DNA of 15,836 nt from Hemicentrotus pulcherrimus (Eukaryota > Echinodermata > Echinoidea > Camarodonta > Strongylocentrotidae): positions 3,633-19,468 of the forward strand of contig BEXV01001399.1 in assembly GCA_003118195.1 (NCBI GenBank), read 5' to 3'. The translations under genes were made by a program, and so were the position numbers. Each line of letters opens with the position of its first letter. Within the stretch, counting starts at the first letter, position 1. The notes under the pieces were generated by a model. The model made no database searches. It saw nothing but the letters and a program-made list of their open reading frames with translations, and was not told where the DNA came from. Below are positions 1 to 8,035 of this stretch, piece by piece.

Positions 1-114
1 GCTAGTCGAGCCTAACCCCTTAAACAGCTAAACAAAGTATGTTGGTACAAATCAGTTTAGAACGTAACAAAACAAAAAATAATGAATTTACTGTTACAAT
101 CGATACTTAGACAA
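1..114 (-). other. Left flank, probable 3' untranslated end of the LINE fragment
   Basis: AT-rich sequence with no coding signal. It lies just beyond the stop codon side of the minus-strand LINE remnant and outside the duplicated unit, so it is probably the single remaining continuation of the element's 3' untranslated region. No poly(A) tail or simple-repeat tail can be recognised, so the true 3' end of the element may lie outside the window. Confidence 0.35.
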
Positions 115-210
115 AACAATAATCAGTACTCAACAATGTCTCACAATATACAAACTAATAATGTAAAATATGAATTATGAATTGTGTACACTTGATATTT
201 AATTCATGAC

Positions 211-1060
211 TTATGTAACAGAATTCCGAAACCTACTTCTAGACCTCGTCAGTCTGACATCAACAGGTAATCTATTCCAAAATTTACTGCCCACAAAAGA
301 CAATGAAAATTGACCCTGTGTCGTTCTTAATTTTGGAAGACGTAATTGTCCATCTTCTTTTTGTCTTGTGGAATAGCTATGTTCTATAATGTCACAGTAC
401 TCTATAAAATATGAGGCAAATTGCCATTGACTAAATTGCCATTGACTAAATTGCCATTGACTAAATTGCCATTGACTAAAACATGAAAGTAGAAATTGAT
501 AACTCATGTACATTATACACATTTAGGATTCGCAATCTTTAAAATAATGGATCTGAAGGAGTTTTCCATTCACTAAATGTTATGGCACGAACTGCCATTT
601 TCTGTGAATATAATATAATTCTTAGGGTAGTCTTAAAAGTGCTTCCCCACACCTCTATTCCGTAAAAAAATGTGTGGTTGTATAATGCTTTACATGATAA
701 TATCAAAGTACGGCTAGGAACGAAATGTCGCGATCTAAATAGCACTCCAACTTTCTTTCTAATACACTGATTTACAAAATAAATATGACTCTTCCAAGAC
801 AAATGTTTATCAATATGAACCCTAAAAAAGTTGGCAACATCAACCGCTTTAATTTCCTCGCCAGCGATTTTTAGTTTACCATTTATACCTATATTTTTCC
901 TCCTACTACATATTAACATGAAATCAGTTTTCATCGAATTGATTGTAAGTTTGTTAATAGTGCACACTTATGTATCTTCTGTATGTTGTTATTCACTTCA
1001 TTTACATCAATTTCACGCTCGTCAGCAGAAAAAGTATGAAATAGATTGGAGTCATAAGGA
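211..1060 (-). pseudogene. LINE (non-LTR retrotransposon) reverse transcriptase C-terminal remnant, copy 1
   Basis: This is the distal end of a non-LTR retrotransposon polymerase, which would have copied its own RNA at a nicked target. Reading right to left, the remnant starts at the residues following the catalytic aspartates (DSNLFHTF near 1035-1053). It continues through the conserved LTINSMKTD segment and the FRVHIDKHLSWKSHI segment (usually GVxIDxxLsWxxHI in Jockey/CR1-like elements), then YGIEVWGSTFK. It ends with the typical tail GSKFWNRLPVDVR and a stop at 211-213. Frame is lost near 965, where one base is missing relative to copy 2, and between 522 and 539. Everything upstream of the catalytic motif is missing. 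I infer a dead, 5'-truncated element; the clade is not certain. Confidence 0.8.
421..480. repeat. 15-bp minisatellite, four exact copies, inside LINE copy 1
   Basis: The 15-mer ttgccattgactaaa is repeated four times without a mismatch. On the minus strand it stays in the LINE reading frame and encodes SQWQF repeats. The matching site in copy 2 (near 1500-1520) has a single diverged unit, so the expansion happened after the duplication, or differs between the two haplotypes if the duplication is artificial. Confidence 0.95.
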
Positions 1061-1194
1061 AAGATAAAAAGAGAAAATGGTAGATTGATACAAAAAAGAA
1101 AGATAGAAGAGAAGATGAAAGGTCGGAAAAACAAAAGATAACATAAGAAAAACAGAGAAAGAAGAGGATAGAAGGAAAACAAAGAATAACATGA

Positions 1195-1195
1195 N
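1195..1195. other. Single ambiguous base (N) at duplication junction
   Basis: The only ambiguous base in the window. The base to its left is the last base of duplicated copy 1, and the base to its right is the first base of copy 2. That placement suggests an assembly join or a polishing conflict rather than a random sequencing uncertainty. Confidence 0.95.
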
Positions 1196-2326
1196 AACAA
1201 TAATCAGTACTCAACAATGTCTCACAATATACAAACTAATAATGTAAAATATGAATTATGAATTGTGTACACTTGATATTTAATTCATGACTTATGTAAC
1301 ATAATTCCGAAACCTATTTCTAGACCTCGTCAGTCTGACATCAATAGGTAATCTATTCCAAAATTTACTGCCCACAAAAGACAATGAAAATTGACCTTGT
1401 GTCGTTCTTAATTTTGGAAGACGTAATTGTCCATCTTCTTTTTGTCTTGTGGAATAGCTATGTTCTATAATGTCACAGTACTCTATACAATATGAGGCAA
1501 ATTGTCATTGACTAGATCAAACATGAAAGTAGAAATTGATAACTCATGTACATTATACACATTTAGGATTCGCAATCTTTTAAATAATGGATCTGAAGGA
1601 GTTCTCCATTCACTAAATGTTATGGCACGAACTGCCATTTTCTGTGAATATAATATACTTCTTAGGCTGGTCTTAAAAGTGCTTCCCCACACCTCTATTC
1701 CGTAAAAAATGTGTGGTTGTATAAATGCTTTATATGATAATATCAAAGTACGGCTAGGAACGAAATGTCGCAATCTAAATAGCACTCCAACTTTCTTTCT
1801 AATACACTGATTTACAAAATAAATATGACTCTTCCAAGACAAATGTTTATCAATATGAACCCCAACAAAAGTGGCAACATCAACCTCTTTAATTTCATCG
1901 CCAGCGATTTTTAGTTTACCCTTTAAACCTATATTTTTCCTCCTACTACATATTAACATGAAATTAGTTTTCATCGAATTGATTGTAAGTTGGTTAATAG
2001 TGCACCACTTATGTATCTTCTGTATGTTGTTATTCACTTCATTTACATCAATTTCACACTGGTCAGCAGAAAAAGTATGAAATAGATTGGAGTCATAAGG
2101 AAAGATAAAAAGAGAAAATGGTAGATTGATACAAAAAAAAAAACTAAGCATACATGAAGCGAAGGTGATAGAAGTAAGAAAAGAGCATTATGGAAAGACA
2201 GAAAGAGAAAATGAAAAGAGTAGATAATGGAATGATAGAAGAGAAGACGAAAGGTCGGAAAAACAAAAGATAACATAAGAAAAACAGAGAAAGAAAAGGA
2301 TAGAAGGAAAACAAAGAATAACATGA
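1196..2326. repeat. Tandem duplicated unit, copy 2
   Basis: Second copy of the unit at 115-1194. It carries about 85-90 extra bases near 2145-2232 made of purine-rich sequence. Its right edge ends with the same aataacatga string as copy 1 and then runs into unrelated sequence. The differences between copies are small substitutions plus short indels, as expected for a recent tandem duplication or for two alleles of a highly polymorphic animal. Confidence 0.9.
1292..2100 (-). pseudogene. LINE reverse transcriptase C-terminal remnant, copy 2
   Basis: The better preserved of the two remnants. One frame runs from the purine-rich region through the post-catalytic residues (PYDSNLFHTF), a helical stretch (EVNNNIQKIHKWC), LTINSMKTN, GVHIDKHLSWKSHI, VGVLFRLRHFVPSR, YGIEVWGSTFK and FDLVNDNLPH. 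It then hits a stop near 1483; the remaining tail is in another frame down to a stop at 1292-1294. The position of YADD, the catalytic box of these polymerases, reads FPYD here and in copy 1. I take this as the point where LINE homology begins, not as a working variant. It is not functional. Confidence 0.8.
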
Positions 2327-2384
2327 CGAAGGATAGAAACAAGTAAGTGAAAGAAGATGAAATTAAATAAGCGCGGGGGGGGGG
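2101..2384. repeat. Purine-rich low-complexity tract ending in a G10 run
   Basis: Long stretch dominated by A and G with internal near-repeats such as agaaaatg, gatagaagagaag and aaagaaaaggatagaagg. It ends at 2375-2384 with ten consecutive G. A shorter version occurs in copy 1 of the duplication (about 1060-1194). Minus-strand open frames across it are leucine, serine and phenylalanine rich and are composition artefacts. Confidence 0.75.
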
Positions 2385-2627
2385 CATTACATCATCGTGT
2401 AGAGAACGGGTGTCGATTACATACAAAAGGGTTGTAAAGTAATGAACAGGACGGGTTGACTGCAGCCAATTCATATCATTAGAGGACGGAAATAACGCCC
2501 CCGTCTTCATAAACGAAAAAAAGCCCTAATGATATCATTGAATAACGTATTACCTGCACGTAGATTTATTGAATAAACACATAAATAAATATGACATTTG
2601 AGAACAAAATTAAATGAGGAATGAAAC

Positions 2628-2859
2628 CTACACGGGATTCTGCATATTATATGCCCGCCCGGGATCCCTTCTTTACTCTTCCTCTTGTGGCACCCGCCGA
2701 TGACCAAAGGAATGAGCTTGGAGATGCTCTGCACCATGCTGCCATCGTGGAATCGCTTCATCTCACACTTTTTTAACATGGGCAAAGTGTAATTTAGGCC
2801 GTACCAGTCTGGACAAGTTGTTTTCGCCATATTCGACCGATCCGATAACACAGGCAGGG
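2628..2859 (-). CDS. Candidate coding exon, family not recognised
   Basis: This block is visibly GC-richer than its surroundings and uses codons ending in G or C along much of its length, unlike the repeat-derived frames nearby. On the minus strand an acceptor-like site precedes it: a CTAAT branch-like motif, then a pyrimidine run and cccag ending at 2860. The open frame continues for about 77 codons and includes an ATG in good context (A at -3, G at +4) starting near 2834. Visible protein features are two cysteines (TTCPDWYG, KKCEMKR), a short hydrophobic segment (LIPLVIGG) and a basic patch (CHKRKSKEG). Possible donor sites start on the minus strand at 2633 (GTGTAG), 2627 (GTTTCA) or 2676 (GTAAAG); none is strong. 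I do not recognise the family. It could be a first or internal exon, an old gene fragment, or chance. Confidence 0.3.
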
Positions 2860-2885
2860 CTGGGAAGGATATATTAGACAATCAA

Positions 2886-3165
2886 TTGCTAGTACTGTTG
2901 TTCCTTTTCTTTCTCCTCCTTCGCCTTTTGTCCTCCTGTCTCCTACTCCCTCTCCTCCTCCTTCATTTATCCTCTACCTCTGCCTACTCTTGCTCTTGCT
3001 CCTCCTCCCACCCGCTCTGCTACTTCTCTCGCCCTCCTCTTACTCCCTGTTTTCCTCATCCTCCTCTGCCCCTCCCCATTTTTCATCTCCTTCTCATCCT
3101 CATAATCTAGCCTAATCCTCCTCCTTTTCCTCCTTCCATTCCTCTCTCTCCTCCATCTGGGAATG
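2886..3165. repeat. Long polypyrimidine (TCC/TTC-rich) tract
   Basis: Nearly 280 bases made almost entirely of C and T on the plus strand, built from irregular TCC, TTCC and CTCT units. The leucine, serine and proline rich frame that runs through it is a composition artefact. Such tracts can form triplex (H-DNA) structures. It ends a few bases to the right of the acceptor-like site of the candidate minus-strand exon, where it reads as purine-rich sequence. Confidence 0.9.
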
Positions 3166-3169
3166 CAGT

Positions 3170-3725
3170 TTATCTTAAAATATTTTGAAACATTTATTAG
3201 GGAGACTTTTTGATAATGTGATTTTTTTTTTTTGAGATGCCCCGGAGGTCAAGTTTGAGGACACGATTCCTTTTCAATAGTTGTGTAATAGTGTCTGCAT
3301 ATTATACACATGGTTCTGTATAAGCTGCTTGTTGACAGGGCCAGGACCATAGAGGTATATAGGCTCTTCCCAAGGCTTCATGAAATGTGATAAAGTGTCA
3401 AATTACAGTCTGTCCTTGCAGACTAACGTATATAGGTATTACACTCCACGGCTATTTTGCTTCATTATGGTTATTTCGAAAACAAACTATTTTTCAACAA
3501 CATTCGTGAAATCTAAGAAATATGACGGATATGATGAGCCAAAAAAAAAAGAAACTTACCAAAGGACAGACAGGTCACGGTACCAAACAGCAACTTCCAA
3601 AATACACCTATCTTTGGGTCTTTAGCCTGCATTCAGAAAGACATATAATATTGTTTGAATCAACAATAACAACAATTAAAAAAAAATTATGATGACATTG
3701 ATACGGATGAAAATGGTAATACTGA
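3170..3725. other. No gene seen
   Basis: AT-rich sequence with a T run near 3222-3233 and an A run near 3541-3550. A plus-strand frame at 3380-3625 has no recognisable motif, ordinary AT-rich codon use and no convincing splice or promoter context, so I leave it unannotated. Confidence 0.5.
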
Positions 3726-3728
3726 TTA

Positions 3729-3768
3729 TGATGATAACGATAATGATGATGATGATGATGATTATCAT
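3729..3768. repeat. ATG/GAT microsatellite
   Basis: Imperfect gat/aat triplets leading into a run of six or so consecutive atg units around 3744-3762. The minus-strand frame over it gives histidine runs and is not a gene. Confidence 0.9.
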
Positions 3769-4059
3769 GAAAATTATTTACAATATAAATATAATTAATA
3801 ACTTGTACAGCACATACATGTATCACTAACATCACATGATTTTTGAGACTGTCACATCAGTCATTGGTGTTTTATAAAAGGGTTTTTTTCAGCAAATTTG
3901 GTAAAACTTTAAATCAATTTATCAAAAACACTATTTTGGGGGTGGAGACTGTCATTTAATTTAGGGGATCGGGCAGGGTAGTTTACATATCTAACTAGGG
4001 GGCAATGCAGGTTTTCGATACATGGAATGCTGTAAAAGGTTAGTGAGTATCAACCTGTC

Positions 4060-4096
4060 TGCACAATTTATAAGTGGACTACCATGAAAACATGCT
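4060..4096 (+). repeat. Dispersed short repeat, left copy (inverted partner at 6419-6456)
   Basis: This segment shares a core with the reverse complement of 6419-6456. Common blocks in order are TGCACAATT, GTGGACTACC and AAAA followed by ATGCTG, with a few mismatches between them and only minor length differences over about 37 bases. The two copies face each other about 2.3 kb apart. Either they are ends of an old element or two members of a dispersed repeat family; no matching flanking duplication is visible. Confidence 0.6.
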
Positions 4097-4144
4097 GATG
4101 GAAAAAGAATGGCGGCCATTTTCTAAAATTACTGTTGAACTATA

Positions 4145-4791
4145 CAGTGCGTCCCAGAAAAAAAACGAAACCTAGAATTATCGATGTTTTATCATAACTT
4201 AATCACATTTATTATTAATAAATGACACATATTTGGAAGGCTTAGATCCTCCTCTTTCATTTGATGCAACTCATATGATGCATATTTCATGCATGAGTGA
4301 TTAAAATCAATTTGAAGAGAGGAAACCGAAAAGTAATTTTTTTGTATCTGAATTTGAAAGAAAAAATCACATTTCTAAAAAGTTGGGTTTCCGCCCTTTC
4401 ATATGAAACCTCAGTCAGGAAAAATGAGCAAGGAATGACAAAGTTCTGTTTGTTTAAAGTAGCCGATACATTTTCATAAAGTTTAGCAAACAAATTCGTT
4501 TTCACTAGCTGCCTGCCGTAGCAAAAAAATTAGAATTGACAAATAAAGACGTAACTCCGTTTCGTTGACAATCAGCCATGCATGAAGTCTTCCGTCTACG
4601 GCTGATTGTCCACGAAACGGAGTTAAATTCTTTTGTTAATTTCGTTTTTTGATACGGCAGGCAGCCAGTGAAAACGAATTCGTTTAATAAAATTATGGAG
4701 ATGCAATATGTGTCATTTATCAATTATAATTGTGATTAAGTTATGATAAAACATCGATAATTCTCGGTTTCGTTTTTTCTGGGATGCACTG
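4145..4791. mobile_element. Non-autonomous TA-flanked inverted-repeat element (Tc1/mariner-like MITE)
   Basis: The left end CAGTGCGTCCCAGAAAA is matched by the right end, which reads TTTTTTCTGGGATGCACTG on the plus strand. The inverted repeat then continues through cgaaacc, gaattatcgatgttttatc, ataacttaatcacaa-type sequence and aaatgacacatatt, giving arms of about 90 bp (4145-4235 and 4705-4791). TA flanks both ends (4143-4144 and 4792-4793), the target duplication expected for the Tc1/mariner superfamily. The 647-bp body has no transposase frame, so movement would need an enzyme supplied in trans. A further foldback sits inside it. The superfamily is inferred from the TA flanks and long arms only. 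Confidence 0.8.
4488..4685. mobile_element. Foldback element nested inside the TA-flanked element
   Basis: A second, separate inverted repeat. The left arm begins AAACAAATTCGTTTTCACT and the right arm ends with the near-perfect complement AGTGAAAACGAATTCGTTT. The arms continue through GCTGCCTGCCGTA, then a weaker section, then AACTCCGTTTCGT and GACAATCAGCC, leaving about 20 bases of unpaired centre around 4577-4597. Pairing stops abruptly at 4487/4686, and the outer arms are not involved. This looks like one foldback inserted in another, or an internally rearranged element. No target duplication is evident. Confidence 0.7.
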
Positions 4792-4793
4792 TA

Positions 4794-5420
4794 TTAAGAT
4801 TATATCCTAATTAAACAATCCCATTTTATCATGTTTGAGGTGTCGTATAAAAACTAGTATAATTTCAAAGAATGATGACACAATTTACAGGTGTACGGAT
4901 GATTTGCATAACATTTGTGAGCAAAAAAATATATAAATTACCCCAAAATATCTATTTGTCCATATTCATATAAATATGGAACTTGGAACTACTTGCAAAA
5001 ACTGTCCATAAATATGTTCTAATTTTGTATTTAAATGTCAATTTCTTTGTTTTTGTAACAAAACATTTATATTGCTCGGAAGATGACACTTATATTATGA
5101 GCTAAAATGGCAATTTTGGTTGATATGGGTTGTCGACCCACTAGCAACGGTACTATAATTAGATGAAAAGTAGAATATATTACGATTGAATGCTTTCATT
5201 GAGGAGATGACTTTTTCGATAGAAAATATGACGTCAGGTGATGCAGGTTCATGATGTTATGATATGTCTTTCTTAGTTCCGGTTTATATGTTAATAATAT
5301 GCCTTCCGACCAATATATAATGTTTTCCCACAAACTAAATATAAAGCCTTTCAGTCATACTAATACATAACATTAGACCTCATTAATTTCAGTTCATTTT
5401 ACTTATTTATTTCCACATCG
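4794..5420. other. No gene seen
   Basis: AT-rich sequence without open frames of note. It contains a small hairpin (ccatattcatataaatatgg near 4960-4979) and one perfect CRE octamer, listed separately. Confidence 0.5.
5229..5236. promoter_or_regulatory. Perfect CRE octamer TGACGTCA
   Basis: Exact match to the palindromic CREB/ATF consensus. No core promoter or gene start is visible nearby, so function is unproven; one such octamer in a window of this size can easily occur by chance. Confidence 0.3.
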
Positions 5421-5426
5421 AGGTGA

Positions 5427-5442
5427 ATATATATATATATAT
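5427..5442. repeat. (AT)8 microsatellite
   Basis: Eight uninterrupted AT units followed by related imperfect AT sequence. Confidence 0.95.
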
Positions 5443-5628
5443 GTTATATAATCGATAAAACATCTCAAATGAGATGTCTGTCTCTTTCGTCTTCACTTGA
5501 TTGTGGTATCCGGTCACTATTAAATGTAGGCTGTTGTGAAGAAAATCTCACTTGACATTTGAAAAGAAATTTGAAAAAATGAATGTGCTACATGAATATC
5601 GCTTTGCGGAAAAAAAAAAATGTTCTAG

Positions 5629-5636
<8 letters not shown>

Positions 5637-5659
<23 letters not shown>
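5637..5659. repeat. (GA)n microsatellite
   Basis: About eleven uninterrupted GA units, flanked on the right by gtgtgtgagaga. The arginine/glutamate-rich frame across it is an artefact. Confidence 0.95.
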
Positions 5660-5669
5660 TGTGTGAGAG

Positions 5670-6415
5670 ATGGGGAAGAGAGGGGGTGGTCACAGAATTG
5701 GAATGGGTGCAAATTCCAAACTCCACCATTCTTTATCTTTATGATTCAGACTACAATACATGACTAACTACAACCTGCATCCACATCGTATCAATCAACT
5801 GATAGACTGCATCATATTTTAGCCCACCATGCCATACACAACATATTGCCCCCATCCTTCACATTTATCTTGATTTTAGTGAGGGAGAGGCGGCATTTCA
5901 AATGAGGGAGGGTTAAGAATGTACTATGTACATGTTTCAGACTGCAAATCATGCCTGTCACTTGAAATCGGGTTAATTTATGTATTATTTGACCGATAGC
6001 CAATTTCGATTTCTTAGAAACACATAATTTAACGGTTGCTATGGATATTATCATCATAGCAACGGGAATTAAAAGAGATATATCATTAATGATTTATATC
6101 AAAGTATATAACTTTTGTTTACAAAAGCAATGAACTTGAATATGGTGTACAAGTCTTCCAGAAAGTTCCAAGTCAGTAGTAATGATAACAATTTCAATAT
6201 TGACAAACAGGTATTTGGGGGCAATTCCTTTTTCTGGTAAATTTTTAAAACAAAATAACATTTTTGGCTCAAAATTATTCTGGAAGTCCGAACCTACTTA
6301 ATGTTATATCATCTCGTATGACAATTTATTTTCTGTCATAATACACCTCTCACATCGTAAAATCATATTCCGTTAAAAAGCAATTTCCAAAATAGTTATA
6401 CGTGGCATCCAAAGG
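5670..6415. other. No gene seen
   Basis: AT-rich sequence with short frames on both strands that lack motifs. One perfect stem-loop at 6035-6063 is listed separately. Confidence 0.5.
6035..6063. repeat. Perfect 9-bp inverted repeat (GTTGCTATG / CATAGCAAC)
   Basis: Nine-base stem with an 11-base spacer. Each arm resembles half of an RFX X-box (GTTGCTATGG type), facing outward. No gene context. Confidence 0.6.
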
Positions 6416-6418
6416 TAG

Positions 6419-6456
6419 CAGCATATTTTAAAGGTAGTCCACCTAACAATTGTGCA
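6419..6456 (-). repeat. Dispersed short repeat, right copy
   Basis: Inverted partner of 4060-4096. The plus strand reads cagcat, aaaggtagtccac and aattgtgca in order, the reverse complement of the left copy's blocks. To its right, 6457-7150 is AT-rich; a plus-strand frame of 96 codons (6450-6740) has no recognisable domain and is not called a gene. Confidence 0.6.
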
Positions 6457-7150
6457 TGAAAGTACATGTTACTGTTGATCTGATTGAATCAAACGCGAAT
6501 TTGAATACACAGATCACGAATTTGAACGTTCTAATAGCAATGTTGGGACAACCTCAATTTCGATTGAATGGATTGAGAAATTGCTATTATTCGTTGAGCA
6601 TTCTTCAATTTATCACACGAACATTGCTTTCTATAGCATGCCCCGTATCTCTTGTTCCTTTTTTTTTGTACACATTTATTACAAGTTATCATTTCGAAAT
6701 GCCCCAGGTACATGCTTATATTAAAACGGACAACAAGTAAGATGGCAATCGAATCAAATCAGACTCATGGTGACAATTTCACTATAACTGGAACAAAAAC
6801 ATAAAATACTTACCATTTTACAGATCAATCAGCAAGGGCTCCCAAAAATTTAAAAAAGAGCACGAAGATCACCTGACGTGTTTCTCGGATAAAAAAGAAC
6901 AAATTTGGAAACGAAGAATACACTTGCTTGAATGCAGAAGGCGGAAAAGATGAACAGTAAGATCCAAACTGTAGGCTAAAGCGATCGATCAACGGAGATC
7001 AATTAAAATCGCAGGAGACATATGATTTGATATCTACCTTCGACCAATTGTAAATGGTAAATGGTACATCTGCAGGCGCTAATCTCATATGAGGACGGGA
7101 TCGATATGAACAGATAGATTAAAAAGGAAATGGTGACAACTGATGACGAT
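6457..7150. other. No gene seen
   Basis: AT-rich sequence. A short perfect inverted repeat (AATAGCAAT at 6533-6541, ATTGCTATT at 6580-6588) is the only structure noted. Confidence 0.45.
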
Positions 7151-7154
7151 TGGT

Positions 7155-7870
7155 GGATTAAAATTATGGGATAGCCCTGCAAGGGTCGCACATGGAGCTC
7201 ATTATGATGATTTGTTTTTGTTTTTGTTTGAAAGACACTCGCGATCGTTACCTTAGCAACATGTTGTGTCGTGAAAATATATTTTGGGATAGCTATTAGC
7301 GCAGATGATTGTTGTTCCTTTGTTTGATTATGATATTGCTTGGGAAAACGAACGTTATCTCAGAAATGTTATAACTTTGGATCGAAATAGGGGATGGATC
7401 CTTCAGATAATAGCTATTAGACCCAGTAACATTTGTTTCTTTATTTGTTTTTGCTTGTTTCCGAAAACGCATGTTATCTGAGAAACATCACATTTTGGAT
7501 TGAATTTTAGGAGTAACTCTGTTATTTGCACCGATGAACTTGTTTTGAGGATTGGGACGTACATAATTTTGTTTGTGAAAATACATGTGACATAATAAGA
7601 TGCTAAAAGTGTATAGAAGATTATTAGTAAGCTTCATTGAAATACCTTTCAGCACCACTGATATTTAGACGGTTGGAGATGTATTTTGTTTTTTAAGGGC
7701 AAACACACATTACCTTAGAACCATGATCAAAATTGTGGGATAGCATTAAGGGATATATATTTGTAGCATCGACTATTTCTGTTGTTAAAGTTGCTATAGA
7801 AACAAACGAGCTTGTTAAATTAAAGAACAAAATTATTTTTGAAATGCACGTTACGATGAAAACAAGCTGA
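7155..7870. repeat. Highly diverged tandem array, period about 114 bp
   Basis: A signature of the form GGATYAAAATTNTGGGATAGC recurs at about 7155, 7272, 7379, 7497 and 7725. The spacings are 117, 107, 118 and 228 bases, the last being two periods. Each unit also carries a T/G-rich segment (tttgtttttg) and a GAAAACGNACGTTATCTNAGAAACAT-like block, for example near 7346, 7463 and 7709. Units are only loosely similar, so the array is old. No coding signal is seen. A related signature occurs at 10052. Confidence 0.65.
7247..7260. promoter_or_regulatory. RFX X-box-like palindrome GTTACCTTAGCAAC
   Basis: Exact fit to the GTTRCC-NN-RGYAAC form of the X-box bound by RFX factors, which control cilium genes in animals. 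It lies inside the first units of the diverged tandem array; the equivalent block in other units does not keep the match. No gene start is visible nearby, so it may be coincidental. Confidence 0.25.
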
Positions 7871-8035
7871 TTAATTTGATAGGTATAATAGAAGAAAAAA
7901 AGCCCGACCGTTAGTCAGACTAATTAATATTGAGTCTCATCACATTATCAGCCCTGGTTAAACATAAATAAAGCGTCACACGTTAATGCTCTCGCTTTGG
8001 TAGAATAATGGATGGCATTGTTTTCTCCCGAAGGT
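7530..8035 (+). repeat. Paralogous block A (uninterrupted copy)
   Basis: Collinear with block B at 9815-10870. Shared landmarks in order are gatgaacttg/gaagaactta; gtacataattttg; aagatgctaaaagtgtatag; tcagcacca; gatcaaaattNtgggatag; agcatcgactatttctgttg; gaagaaaaaaa; and tgctctcgctttggtagaat followed by aatggatggcattgttttctc. Identity varies from modest to high along its length. It is non-coding as far as can be seen. Confidence 0.7.

Larger units (their letters stand above)
115..1194. repeat. Tandem duplicated unit, copy 1
   Basis: Bases 115-1194 reappear at 1196-2326 in the same orientation with an initial offset of 1081 bases and only scattered differences (well above 90% identical by eye). 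Copy 1 differs from copy 2 in two main ways: a fourfold 15-bp expansion at 421-480, and the absence of about 85-90 bp found in copy 2 near 2145-2232. The unit contains the C-terminal part of a LINE reverse transcriptase on the minus strand plus a purine-rich tract at its right end. The junction with copy 2 is marked by an ambiguous base. Confidence 0.9.

Noticed and set aside
2043..2510. Minus-strand frame of 155 codons with membrane-like composition
   Set aside because: The hydrophobic stretch is the complement of a purine-rich tract; no domain and no conserved start.
2886..3110. Plus-strand frame of 74 codons
   Set aside because: Leucine, serine and proline runs caused entirely by the polypyrimidine tract.
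3608..3835. Histidine-rich minus-strand frame
   Set aside because: Product of the ATG/GAT microsatellite.
4108..4123. YY1-like site aatggcggccatttt
   Set aside because: A single good match with no promoter or gene nearby; not enough to call a regulatory site.
4287..4723. Short frames on both strands within the TA-flanked element
   Set aside because: None resembles a transposase; they come from inverted-repeat arms and AT-rich filler.
6450..6740. Plus-strand frame of 96 codons with a hydrophobic segment
   Set aside because: AT-rich codon use, no motif, no splice or promoter signals; indistinguishable from chance.
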